A stretch of DNA of 64,000 bases from Dyadobacter beijingensis DSM 21582 (lineage in GTDB: Bacteria > Bacteroidota > Bacteroidia > Cytophagales > Spirosomataceae), in the NCBI RefSeq assembly GCF_000382205.1, contig NZ_KB907793.1, forward strand, positions 1-64,000. Direction: 5' to 3'. How positions within the stretch are numbered: position 1 is the first letter of the stretch; every line of letters starts with the position of its first letter. The notes beneath the pieces were generated by a model that made no database searches, was not told the DNA's origin, and worked only from the letters and a program-made list of their open reading frames with translations. Position numbers and translations under genes: made by a program. Positions 42,813-51,393 of the stretch are shown one piece after another.

Positions 42813-44270
42813 ATGATAAATAACATTAAAATGAGGCTTTCGGTAGCTCTGCTGCTGTTTGTTGTCTCGGGGTGTAGCGACAATTTTCTTGACCTGGCGC
42901 CTGTTTCGCAGCTCAATGGAAACAGCTTTTACAAAACCGAAGAGGATATTAAGAATGCCCTGACCGCCACGTATGGCGCGTTGCAGGCACCTGGAATTTA
43001 CTATTCTTCCATGCATGTGATCGGCGACCTGCGTTCGGACGATACCTGGATCCCCGATCCGAATGCAGGCGCTAACTTGCAGGAGGTAGACCAATTCAAA
43101 AATAATGCCTTCAATACCATTAGCAGCTCCACCTGGAGCGCGCACTATCAGGGCATCCAGTCGGCGAATATTGTCATTGCCAAAATTGCCGATGTGCAAA
43201 TGGAAACTTCGGCAAAAGCTCGGTACATTGGAGAGGCCAAGTTTTTAAGGGCGCTTATGTATTTTAACCTGGTCCGTATTTTCGGCGACGTTCCATTGGT
43301 GTTGGAAGTAATTAACAACCCATCAGAAGGCTATGCCTACGGGAGGGAAGCTGCCGGAAATGTTTACGAGCAGATCATCAGCGATTTAAAAGAGGCCGGA
43401 GCGGTATTGCCCGGGCAGATCGCGAGCGCAGAGATCGGACGAGCTACCAGGGGAGCGGCGACGGCGCTACTTGGCAAAGTTTACCTGACCCGGGCGCAAT
43501 GGGACCTTGCTGCGCAAACATTGAAAGCGCTCATCGACAGGGGGACCTACCAGCTTCAGCCGAATTACGCCAACCTGTTCGGCGCAGCAAACGAGAATAG
43601 CAGGGAATCTATTTTTGAAGTACAATTCAAAAAGGGATCGTCGGGCGAAGGAAGTCCCTACACAAACCAGTTTGCTCCGATCGGATCGGGAACCGCGGTG
43701 ACAGGGCTTGGTAATCCTCTGGGACAAAACATTCCTACAGATGCGATTGTGGCTGCTTATGAAACCGGGGACCTGCGAAAAAATGCGTCGATGCAAACCA
43801 CCTACACACTCAACGGCAATACCGTTACGCACAATTATGTGGCGAAATACCTTGGGCAGCCGGCCGCGAATCTGGATAGCGACAACAACTGGATCGTGCT
43901 CCGGTACGCGGATGTACTGCTGATGTACGCGGAGGCTTTGAATGAGCTTGGCTTTGAGGCAAACGGGGAGGCATTTCTTTACCTTAACCAGGTGCGTAAC
44001 CGTGCAGGGCTTGCCTCCAAAACGAGCAATAATTCTGATCCGTCACTTCAAATCGCCTCGCAGGCGGCGTTCAGACTCGCGATCGAACAGGAGCGGCGGA
44101 TAGAGCTGGCATTCGAGGGGCATCGCTGGTTCGATCTGGTTAGGACTAACCGTGCGCTAGCTGTGCTGGCACCGCTGGGAATGAAGGCGCACCATGTTTT
44201 GCTGCCAATACCCCAAAGCCAGATCGAGATTAATCCAGGCGTAGTGACCCAAAACCCGGGTTATAACTAA
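42813..44270 (+). CDS. susD-like: SusD/RagB-type surface glycan-binding lipoprotein
   Basis: A 485-residue outer-membrane lipoprotein. The signal MRLSVALLLFVVSGC ends in the lipobox Cys, followed by SDNFLDLAPVSQLNGNSFYKTEEDIKNALTATYGAL, the classical SusD opening. TPR-like helices follow (AKYIGEAKFLRALMYFNLVRIFGDVPLV-type), and the C-terminal third has the LRYADVLLMYAEALNELG and LAFEGHRWFDLVR signatures. It forms the lid over the SusC barrel and binds the ligand at the cell surface. The identity of the glycan cannot be read from it. Confidence 0.95.
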   Translation: MINNIKMRLSVALLLFVVSGCSDNFLDLAPVSQLNGNSFYKTEEDIKNALTATYGALQAPGIYYSSMHVIGDLRSDDTWIPDPNAGANLQEVDQFKNNAFNTISSSTWSAHYQGIQSANIVIAKIADVQMETSAKARYIGEAKFLRALMYFNLVRIFGDVPLVLEVINNPSEGYAYGREAAGNVYEQIISDLKEAGAVLPGQIASAEIGRATRGAATALLGKVYLTRAQWDLAAQTLKALIDRGTYQLQPNYANLFGAANENSRESIFEVQFKKGSSGEGSPYTNQFAPIGSGTAVTGLGNPLGQNIPTDAIVAAYETGDLRKNASMQTTYTLNGNTVTHNYVAKYLGQPAANLDSDNNWIVLRYADVLLMYAEALNELGFEANGEAFLYLNQVRNRAGLASKTSNNSDPSLQIASQAAFRLAIEQERRIELAFEGHRWFDLVRTNRALAVLAPLGMKAHHVLLPIPQSQIEINPGVVTQNPGYN

Positions 44271-44279
44271 TAAACGAAG

Positions 44280-44308
44280 CAGCGCGCACCGTAAACAAGT
44301 GCACGCTG
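44280..44308 (+). promoter_or_regulatory. Intercistronic hairpin between susD and the BNR gene
   Basis: CAGCGCGCAC pairs with GTGCACGCTG (nine of ten) around a nine-base loop, immediately after the SusD stop and 13 bp before the BNR gene start. A loose TGTCCTTTT follows. It could lower downstream expression relative to the SusCD pair, as attenuating hairpins do in such loci. Confidence 0.55.
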
Positions 44309-44321
44309 TGTCCTTTTAGCA

Positions 44322-45779
44322 ATGAGAACATACTTTTTCTTTTGGTTGCTCCTGATATTGAAGTCGATGGCAGGCTTGGCGCAACCAGCCCTGACCCTTA
44401 ATATTAAAGCCGATGGCTACCGCGGGATTTGGTACAGCAATCAGCCGTCCCGCGATGAATTTGCATATAAGTATAGCGGGGGAATGGGCACCTATCCTGC
44501 AAACCACTATCCGTTTTCAGTGTACGCGAAGAAGGTAAACAAGACCTTTTTTTGCTATGGCGGTACGGACGAAAACGGAAAGACGCTACTCCACATGGTA
44601 TCCTACTTCGATCACAAAACGGGGAAAGTTCCACGGCCCACCATCGTCCTTGACAAGCAGACGGACAATGCGCACGACAATCCGGTGATCAATATCGACG
44701 AGCAGGGGTATATCTGGATTTTCTCTACCGCCCACGGCACCAGTACACCCTCGTTTATCCACAAAAGTACTAAGCCGTACGATATCGATACTTTTGAGCA
44801 GATCTTTGCGACGAAAGAAATAGCCGGCGGCAACGCGCCACTGAATAACTTTTCTTACCTGCAAAGCTGGTATGGGAGGGGGAAAGGGTTTCTAAATCTT
44901 TTTACGCACTACGATAGAAACGTGATTCCGGATCAACCCCGAAAACCGAGGCGAACTATCTCCTACATGACAAGTCGAGACGGTATACATTATTCGGAAT
45001 GGAAAGATATTGCCACGATCGGAGAGGGGCACTACCAGACTAGCGGAAAGTTCGGGGACCAGAAAATCGGCACTGCTTTTAACTATCATCCAGTAAAAGA
45101 GCGAGAAAACGGGCTGAACTACCGCACGAACCTGTATTATGTGGAGACTGACGATTTCGGAGACACCTGGCAGGACGCAGCGGCGAGGAAACTAACGGTA
45201 CCTCTCACCGAAATTGTTAACCCTTCATTGGTCTACGACTATGAATCCGAAGGTTTGAATGTGTACATTAATGACCTCACATTTGACAGCAATGGTAACC
45301 CGGTCATACTTTTTCTTACCAGCAAAGGGTTCGAACCCGGGCCAGCCAGCGGCCCAAGGCAATGGCGCACTGCCCGTTTTGATGGCACGTCCTGGGTCAT
45401 CCTACCCGTAACCGCATCCGATCATAATTATGACATGGGTTCGCTTTATATTGATGAAAAGGGGAAATGGCTGATCGTCGGGCCAACAGCGGCTGGCCCT
45501 GAGCCTTACGGAACTGGTGGGGAAATGGTACTTTGGATAAGTACCGATCAAGGCCGGTCCTGGACATCGAAACAACTGACCACCGCAAGTCGCCGAAACC
45601 ATTCCTACGCCCGCAGGCCGGTGTCTGCCCATGATGATTTTTTTGCTTTCTGGGCCGATGGGAGCAGCCTGTCAAAGTCCGTCTCGCATCTTTACTTCTG
45701 TAATAAAAAAGGAGAGGTGTTCAGGTTGCCGTCAAAAATGAGCAGCCGAAATCAAAAGCCTGAACCAGTATATAGGTAA
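44322..45779 (+). CDS. Secreted BNR_4-family protein (putative sugar-acting beta-propeller)
   Basis: A 485-residue secreted protein: signal peptide FFWLLLILKSMAGLAQ, then a beta-propeller-like sequence with GYRGIWYSNQ, KYSGGMGTYPANHYPF, HDNPVINIDEQGYIWIFSTAHG, and several D-x-G-x-T/S-W blocks (DDFGDTWQD, DQGRSWTSK). The BNR_4 group includes polysaccharide lyases such as ulvan lyases of PL24/PL25 type, but also unassigned proteins. It is the only candidate degradative enzyme of the locus. I cannot confirm catalytic residues by eye, so lyase activity is a hypothesis. Confidence 0.75.
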   Translation: MRTYFFFWLLLILKSMAGLAQPALTLNIKADGYRGIWYSNQPSRDEFAYKYSGGMGTYPANHYPFSVYAKKVNKTFFCYGGTDENGKTLLHMVSYFDHKTGKVPRPTIVLDKQTDNAHDNPVINIDEQGYIWIFSTAHGTSTPSFIHKSTKPYDIDTFEQIFATKEIAGGNAPLNNFSYLQSWYGRGKGFLNLFTHYDRNVIPDQPRKPRRTISYMTSRDGIHYSEWKDIATIGEGHYQTSGKFGDQKIGTAFNYHPVKERENGLNYRTNLYYVETDDFGDTWQDAAARKLTVPLTEIVNPSLVYDYESEGLNVYINDLTFDSNGNPVILFLTSKGFEPGPASGPRQWRTARFDGTSWVILPVTASDHNYDMGSLYIDEKGKWLIVGPTAAGPEPYGTGGEMVLWISTDQGRSWTSKQLTTASRRNHSYARRPVSAHDDFFAFWADGSSLSKSVSHLYFCNKKGEVFRLPSKMSSRNQKPEPVYR

Positions 45780-45889
45780 GTACGTGTTAGGGTATTAATT
45801 GCTTATCCGGCCCAAGCTCGGCCCGAAACGTTCAAATTCCGATGCTCGAAAGAAACACCGTGCAAGGGCTCAAAACACATCACGGCCGC

Positions 45890-46284
45890 TCAGCCTTCCA
45901 CGATTTGCCCGTCGGCCATGTAGATTCTGCGATCGGCCCGGCGGGCGAAATCTTCGTCGTGCGTGACGACCAGGACGGTTAGCTGTCTTTCTTTGGCCAG
46001 CTCTTTGAACAGGCCAAAAACAGTTGCGCTGTTGGCGCTGTCCAGGTTCCCGGTAGGCTCGTCGCCCATCACAATCGACGGATCGTTGATCAGCGCCCTG
46101 GCAATGGCTGCACGCTGCTGCTGGCCGCCGGAAAGCAATGCGGCCCGCTTGGCGGCCTGGCTGTCCACATCCAGCAGTTTTAATATTCGCCTGCCTTCAC
46201 CTGGAAGCCGACATTTTTGAGTACCTGGTTGCGGACAGGTTCTGTAAAATACTTATTCAGGTTTGCAACTTCGAGTACATTCAT
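45890..46284 (-). pseudogene. ABC exporter ATPase (MacB/LolD type) with internal deletion
   Basis: From ATG 46284 the minus strand reads MNVLEVANLNKYFTEPV and VLKNVGFQVKAGE, the normal opening, and then hits a stop. A different frame resumes at LLDVDSQAAKRAALLSGGQQQRAAIARALINDPSIVMGDEPTGNLD and runs to a normal end. The Walker A loop and about 70 residues between are missing and the frame is broken, so the protein is dead. The ABC signature SGGQQQR and Walker B remain. It follows the truncated permease by 4 bp, as in the ancestral operon. Confidence 0.85.
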
Positions 46285-46288
46285 AGGG

Positions 46289-46752
46289 CTATCCTTTTAA
46301 AATGGAAAGAGGGTTCATCTTCGCGGCTTTTCTGGATGGCAAATATCCCGACAAGGCCGTCGTCAGTATACCGAATGTGAAGCCGGTGATATAGTAAACA
46401 GGTTTAAAACTGACCGGCAAATGATCGAGCATGATCATTACGTCGCTGTTGAACGGGACTTTGGATACCGCATAGGAGATCAAAAAACCAAACACCAGGC
46501 CCATCACCGCGCCGGCAGCCCCGATCACCAGCGCCTGCGTTAAGAAGATGACCCTGACATCCGAAGCGGAAAAGCCGGTCGCTTTCAGGATGGCGATTTC
46601 CTTCATTTTTTCATAGATCATCATCGTCAGGATGTTGAATATACCAAAGCCTGCCACCAGCAAAATAGTACCCGCCACCCCGTAAACGATCATTCTTCTG
46701 AGCACATCTCCCTCCAAAAGAGAGGCGTTGTCCTTTTTCCAGTCCGAGCCTT
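46289..46752 (-). pseudogene. FtsX/MacB-type ABC permease, C-terminal fragment
   Basis: The last about 150 residues of a four-helix exporter permease: SDWKKDNASLLEGDVLRRM, then VYGVAGTILLVAGFGIFNIL, MIYEKMKEIAILKATGFSASDVR, ALVIGAAGAVMGLVFGFLISYAV and the end YLPSRKAAKMNPLSILKG. The N-terminal helix and the periplasmic domain are lost. At about 46753 the sequence switches to the dispersed repeat shared with 55795-56042, so a recombinase-element remnant marks the breakpoint. Confidence 0.85.
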
Positions 46753-47000
46753 GTTTGTTTTCCCATTCCCTCGTTCTTTTCTCTCAGCCTTAATAAAGGC
46801 CTGTGAAATCGGGAATCAAACACCCTTTCGATTTTCGAATGGGTCAACGCGGAGATGAACGTTCTGAAGAATAGCTCTGGTCATTTCCCCCTTTGCCTGT
46901 GGAGTTCAGGAGGTTGAGTATCCTACCCGCAACGGAACAAATGTCGAACCGTTTTCTTGAAGATTTAAAGCTAGTATCGCAGTTAAATATTTGACTGGGC
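46753..47000 (-). repeat. Dispersed repeat, 5' remnant of the recombinase-associated element
   Basis: About 245 bp that match 55795-56042 with scattered differences (shared blocks CACCCTTTCGATTTTCGAAT, GCGGAGATGAACGTTC, CAACGGAACAAATGTCGAAC). On the minus strand it encodes THSKIERVFDSRFHRPLLRL, the start of the small ORF preserved at 55621-55914. Only the leader and the first about 30 codons remain. Confidence 0.8.
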
Positions 47001-47097
47001 GTGAATTGGTTGGCACGCATTCCACCAGGAAAGCCTCGGATCAACTCAAACACTTAGAGCATCTGGCTCCTGTCTGTTTCCTACAAAATGAAGACCC

Positions 47098-48345
47098 TTA
47101 AAGCATGAGTTTTACGCTCTCTTGTTGGCTTACTTGCAGAATGTGTATACCTGTCCTTATATGGCTGACGTCCAGTGTAGCTACTCCTTTTTCGTAATTG
47201 ACTGTTTTCAACGAAGGAAGGGGGCGGCCACTCGCATCGATCAGTGTGAACTTTGCGTTTGAAGAAACATTCTTTATAATAAGCCGTCTGCTTGTCGGAT
47301 TCGGGAATACCACGGGGTCTATTTCTTCTTTCAAATGAACACTTCTGACCCTGCTGTACGTGTAAGTACCGTCGAGGTCGATGCATTTAAGGCGATAAAG
47401 CACTATCCCGGCAATCGGGTCGTAGTCCTGGTAGCTGTAAGTCTGGATATTGTACGATAGGTCCCCCTTTGTCGCCGACTCGACCATCCCAACGCTTTCC
47501 CATGTCTTTCCGTCCCGACTGCGCTCAATCGCAAAACCGCTGGATTGTGACTCGAACGTGGTTTCCCATTCCAGTTGCACATAGTTCTCCATGCCGGCTG
47601 CCCTGAAATCGGCGAGTGTAACCGGGAACGGCTTGCAATCGATGACAATGTTTACCGTACTGCTCGCGAGCACACAATCCTGGATGTAAATGTTAGCCGA
47701 ATAAATGCCGTTGTCGGCCGGGTACAGCACGTTGTTGATGGTAAGCTGATACCCCGTCTGGCTGCTGATTGGGTTGCCGTCCTTAAACCACTGATAAGTG
47801 GCACCAGCGACATTGATCACGGAAAGCGTCATGTTATCTCCAGGGCAATAGCGGGAGGCCGAAGTGCCGACAGGATAGCTGGATTCCGCAGCGGATGCCG
47901 TGCGCTGCGTTCCGGAGCCGCATTCATCCGTAGCGACGACGATGCACTGAACCCCGGGGCTTACATTGCTAAAAACGGATGAGCTCTGGGGACCAGCTAC
48001 CTGATTGGCAGCGTCCACACTTCCCTGGAAAAGGGTGTAGGTATAGGTTCCAGAACCCTGCGTGGCAGGCGCGACCAATACGGCCGACCCTACTGACCCG
48101 TTGCATCCGCCCAGCACGCGCGCGCTTGGAATGGTGATAGGTTTGAAACCCAGATAAATCGTCTTTTCAGCGACTCGGCAGGAGTCGGACCACAAGAAAG
48201 CCTGGACGGTGTAGATCCCCGGTGGAATGTCGTTAACCGTTCGGGTGGTAGTCATGTTCGTTAGGTTGACCGACGTGCTAGACGAATAGCTATGGGCGGC
48301 AAGATACTCGCCACGGACCTGAAACCTGACGCCTTGGGAGCGTAT
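47098..48345 (-). pseudogene. Secreted T9SS-sorted protein, N-terminally truncated
   Basis: The open frame (about 415 residues) lacks a signal peptide: it begins just after an in-frame stop at 48346 with RSQGVRFQVRGEYLAAHSYS, which looks mid-protein. It carries an Ig-like domain (CPGDNMTLSVINVAGATYQWFKDGNPISSQTGYQLTINNV split over about 150-200), a fibronectin-like FPVTLADFRAAGMENYVQLEWET segment and a typical type IX sorting tail (DPVVFPNPTSRRLIIKNVS ... GIHILQVSQQ). It was once a large surface protein; its 5' part has been deleted. No enzyme domain survives. Confidence 0.75.
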
Positions 48346-48689
48346 TTAGCCAAGCTGTTTCCGAATTCCCGGTAGGTAAATAGTTAGTTATGAATACGAG
48401 AACCGCGAAAATCCGCCTTTGTTCTGATAACGACACGTTATATTAAGTGACGAAAACGAGCGGTAGAATTTAGTGCAAGACTTATACTCGGTGATTTCAG
48501 GCAAGATATTCAGTGGCCATCTATCCAGGCTTTCGCCAACTGTATAACTGCCTTCTCATCACAGACTACGCGCAAATGTATTCATTTTTTGGGTACTCTG
48601 CGCAATGCGCTACTAAACGCTAAACCAGAGATAATCAGTAGGGGACGATCACCTAAAGTGTCTAACTTGCAAAAGTAAAATGTGAACCG
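48346..48689. other. Gap without a supported gene
   Basis: No ORF with protein character on either strand. The left edge is the scar of the truncated T9SS gene; the right edge must contain the promoter of the Crp/Fnr gene at 48690, which I could not define. Confidence 0.5.
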
Positions 48690-49259
48690 ATGATCGATCT
48701 GCTACGCCAGCATATTATTTCCCGCCTCGGAGACGACACTGAGCATCTGGACCAAGTGCTCAGTAGCTTCAAACCCATTTATACCAAGCGCAACCAGCAA
48801 CTTTTACAGCAAGGTGAAATTTGTAAACATGTTTACTTCATCGCAAAGGGTTGTTTGCAAGTCTATGTCTACGACAAAAATTTCAACGAAACGACCAGGG
48901 ACTTAATCATAGAAGACAACTGGTGTTCCGAACTGGTAAGTTTTGGAAGTGGTGCACCCGCTGCCGAAAACATCAAGTCCGTCGAAAATAGTGAACTTTT
49001 TGCCATTGACAGACCTCATTTCCAAACCCTGGTTGGAACAGTTCCGCAGTTTGATCGGGTTTACAAGCAAATCCTGGAAGCATCCTATGCAAACTCTGTT
49101 TACAGGATTAATTCGTTTGTATCGCTGACCGCGCTGGAAAGGATACAATGGCTAATGCAGTACCGGCCAACATTAATGCGAAGACTTCCCAGCAAGCTGA
49201 TTGCCTCCTACCTTGGCATCAACAAAGATGTTTTCAGCAGGCTCAAAGCCCGATTGTAA
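48690..49259 (+). CDS. Crp/Fnr-family regulator (short Bacteroidota type)
   Basis: A 189-residue protein with a cyclic-nucleotide-type sensor (QQLLQQGEICKHVYFIAKGCLQVYVYDKNFNETTRDL; SGAPAAENIKSVENSELFAI) and a compact C-terminal HTH (LMRRLPSKLIASYLGINKDVFSRLKARL). The length and the ETTRD motif are usual for the short Bacteroidota subgroup that often controls a neighbouring stress or detoxification gene. The likely target is the YCII and DoxX-like pair directly downstream. Arg residues needed for cAMP binding are not evident. Confidence 0.85.
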   Translation: MIDLLRQHIISRLGDDTEHLDQVLSSFKPIYTKRNQQLLQQGEICKHVYFIAKGCLQVYVYDKNFNETTRDLIIEDNWCSELVSFGSGAPAAENIKSVENSELFAIDRPHFQTLVGTVPQFDRVYKQILEASYANSVYRINSFVSLTALERIQWLMQYRPTLMRRLPSKLIASYLGINKDVFSRLKARL

Positions 49260-49334
49260 AACATCGACTTTTGTCATCTTCAGATAGATTTTCATTGCTG
49301 AAATTTGATCCATCAACAATCAAATGCACAGACA

Positions 49335-49688
49335 ATGAAAGAATATCTCTTGTTATTCAGAAATGCAAGCGCCGAGGACGGCTACTTGTCGACTGCACAG
49401 GAAATGGCCGAAGACCTGCCCAAATGGCAATCCTGGATCGGAAGCATCGCCATTCAGGGAAGTTTGGTGCACACCGCTCCGATGGAGTACCATGGTATCG
49501 TCATCTGGAATGATGGCAGCCATAATGGCCCCTATAAAGAAGTCGACAGTGTGCTGGCATCCGGGTTTTTGATTTGCAAATCAGCCTCCTTAGCGCAGGT
49601 ACAGAAATGGTCGCAGACCTGTCCCATTCTCCGATACCCTGGAAGTTCCGTGGAAATCCGCCCATTGATCCCGTTCGCGACCAACTAA
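49335..49688 (+). CDS. YCII-related domain protein
   Basis: A 117-residue small ferredoxin-like-fold protein: MKEYLLLFRNASAEDGYLS at the start, WQSWIGSIAIQGSLVHTAPM in the middle and VDSVLASGFLICKSASLAQVQKWSQTCPIL at the end are typical of YCII/YciI proteins. The family has dehydrochlorinase-type members and often sits next to sigma factors or regulators. ATG 49335 fits the family start. It forms an apparent unit with the regulator upstream and the membrane protein 5 bp downstream. Confidence 0.82.
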   Translation: MKEYLLLFRNASAEDGYLSTAQEMAEDLPKWQSWIGSIAIQGSLVHTAPMEYHGIVIWNDGSHNGPYKEVDSVLASGFLICKSASLAQVQKWSQTCPILRYPGSSVEIRPLIPFATN

Positions 49689-49693
49689 TCCCT

Positions 49694-50116
49694 ATGACCA
49701 TGGACAAAGTTTTAAGCCTTGGGAAATACATATTCCCATTATCATTTTTGCTCTACGTCGGCCTTCATTTAGGTAAACCTGACGTGGGCGCCTCCTTCGT
49801 CCCGGATTATATTCCATTCCCTTATTTCTGGAATTACTTTACGCTGGCTTGCATTCTTGCCTTTATCAGCAGTGCCTTAATCGGAAAATACGATAAGCTC
49901 GCTTACACGCTGATGGCATTATATGTAATGCTAATGGCAGTGCTCGTCCACCTGCCCAGGGCGATGGGACACGAATTGGATGCCGGCTTCATGTCCGCGA
50001 CCCTGGCTCGGGAACGCGAGCTTGAAATGATCAACGTGTTCAGGAATATTATGGTAACCGGCGCGCTGCTGGCTTTCGCGCGGTATGTTGCGAAGGACAG
50101 ACGATTATCCGTCTGA
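49694..50116 (+). CDS. DoxX-like four-helix membrane protein
   Basis: A 140-residue membrane protein with four hydrophobic helices (YIFPLSFLLYVGLHLG, YFWNYFTLACILAFISSALI, LAYTLMALYVMLMAVLVHL, NIMVTGALLAFARYVA). The second part with HLPRAMGHELD resembles the DoxX/MauE-like group. Such proteins are linked to quinone or thiol metabolism in some bacteria, but the role here is not known. It follows the YCII gene by 5 bp, so co-expression is likely. The downstream side is bounded by a dead IS3 element at 50132. Confidence 0.7.
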   Translation: MTMDKVLSLGKYIFPLSFLLYVGLHLGKPDVGASFVPDYIPFPYFWNYFTLACILAFISSALIGKYDKLAYTLMALYVMLMAVLVHLPRAMGHELDAGFMSATLARERELEMINVFRNIMVTGALLAFARYVAKDRRLSV

Positions 50117-50197
50117 ATGGTGTAGTTGATCTGTAAGCTTCCCCGCATTTAGGACAGTGTAGGATTAGACTCGAAAAGAGCCAATTTTAACTGTCAC

Positions 50198-50479
50198 ATG
50201 AAAAAGAACCGCGGCGGCGGACCGCAACTACTCCGAGACCCAGATCGTGGCTATTCTCTAGCAGTATGAGGGTGGTCGGGAAGCAATGGAATTTGCCGTG
50301 AATACGGCATTTCAAAAGCGACGCTGTTTAACTGGCGTAAAAAGTATAGCGGAATGGAAGCTGCTCAATTGAAGGAGTTAAAGGCGCTCAAAGATGAAAA
50401 TCGACGATTGAAGCAGATGTTTGCCGAGCTGAGCCTGGACTATAAACTCGCCAAGGACATTATCGAAAAAAAGCTGTAG
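50198..50479 (+). pseudogene. IS3 orfA, disrupted
   Basis: The normal OrfA sequence can be rebuilt as MKKNYSETQIVAIL ... REYGISKATLFNWRKKYSGM ... ENRRLKQMFAELSLDYKLAK: an HTH plus leucine-zipper transposase subunit. It is broken by a 19-bp GC-rich insertion after codon 4 (50210-50228), a Lys-to-TAG change after VAIL near 50259, and a one-base loss near 50292. Confidence 0.85.
50210..50228. repeat. GC-rich micro-insertion 1 in orfA
   Basis: CGCGGCGGCGGACCGCAAC interrupts atgaaaaagaac/tactccgag; removing the 19 bases restores MKKNYSET. The base composition is unlike the surrounding IS. Confidence 0.7.
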
Positions 50480-50834
50480 AGCCTTGTCGGCAAAGGGAAC
50501 TCGTGGAGTGGGCTGTTGAAGAAAAAGTGTCCGTTGGCAGGGCTTGCCGGGTAATTGGGATACATCGTTCCAAGTGGTATTATCGAAGCAGAAAAGATGA
50601 TAAGCTGGTAACTGAAAAATTACGGGCATATGCCGAAATCTACCCGACAAGGGGCTTTGATGATTACTATGGAAAGCTTCGTAATGAAGGTTTTGCTTGG
50701 AATCGAAAGAGGCCGGGCCGCCGGGCGGTCTTACGGGTATATCGGCTGCTAAATTTGAAACACCGCCGTCGTCACAAACGCCGTTTACCAGCTCGGGTCA
50801 AGCAACCTCTGCAAGTCCCTAGCCACCCAAATAA

Positions 50835-50850
50835 AAGCTGGAGCGGCCCG
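50835..50850. repeat. GC-rich micro-insertion 2 in orfB
   Basis: GGCCCGTCGCAGCGGT sits between AGC and ATGGAT; removing the 16 bases restores SWSMDFVSDAL. It shares CGCAGCGG with insertions 3 and 4. Confidence 0.7.
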
Positions 50851-50913
50851 TCGCAGCGGTATGGATTTTGTATCGGATGCCCTTGTGAGTAAACGTAAAA
50901 TCCGCGTGCTGAC

Positions 50914-50928
50914 CGCAGCGGCGGCCGC
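50914..50928. repeat. GC-rich micro-insertion 3 in orfB
   Basis: CGCAGCGGCGGCCGC encodes five alanines inside an otherwise standard RVLTIIDDCSRE stretch. It is the exact reverse complement of insertion 4. Confidence 0.75.
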
Positions 50929-51229
50929 AATTATCGATGATTGTAGCCGGGAAGTGCTGGCGGCGCATGCCGATTTTTCTCTTCCTGCTCAGCGGGTAGT
51001 TGATGTTCTGGAATTAATTGCTTTGAACAGGCCATATCCAGAACAGATCTGGGTTGACAACGGACCAGAGTTCCTGGCTGACAAATTCAGGCAATGGTGT
51101 GAGAACAAAGGCATTGCGATCCATTACATTCAGCCCGGGAAACCGATGCAAAATGGTTATGTTGAAAGGCTAAACCGCACCTATCGGGAAGACGTGTTAG
51201 ATGCCTATTTGTTTGAATCGCTTGAACAA

Positions 51230-51244
51230 GCGGCCGCCGCTGCG
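51230..51244. repeat. GC-rich micro-insertion 4 in orfB
   Basis: GCGGCCGCCGCTGCG adds five alanines between LEQ and VRILSDEW. It is 15/15 the reverse complement of insertion 3. Confidence 0.75.
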
Positions 51245-51393
51245 GTTCGTATTTTATCGGACGAATGGATGGATAATTACAATCGGCTACACCCGCATCA
51301 AGCCCGTGCCGGGATGGCACCAGCCGTATTCGCGAAGACAATGGAAAACAAAAAAGTCAAATATCTCATTGTCCTATTTAAGGTAAGGCTACA

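Larger units (their letters stand above)
50132..51393 (+). mobile_element. IS3-family insertion sequence, complete but inactive
   Basis: A 1262-bp element bounded by imperfect terminal inverted repeats: left TGTAAGCTTCCCCGCATTTA (then GGACA), right end reading, as reverse complement, TGTAGCCTTACCTTAAATAG (then GGACA). It holds orfA and orfB in overlapping frames. Both are broken. The right end falls exactly one base before the ATG of the HAAS-like gene at 51394. No clear target-site duplication is seen (ATC on the left, ATG on the right), which suggests later rearrangement or erosion. Confidence 0.85.
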
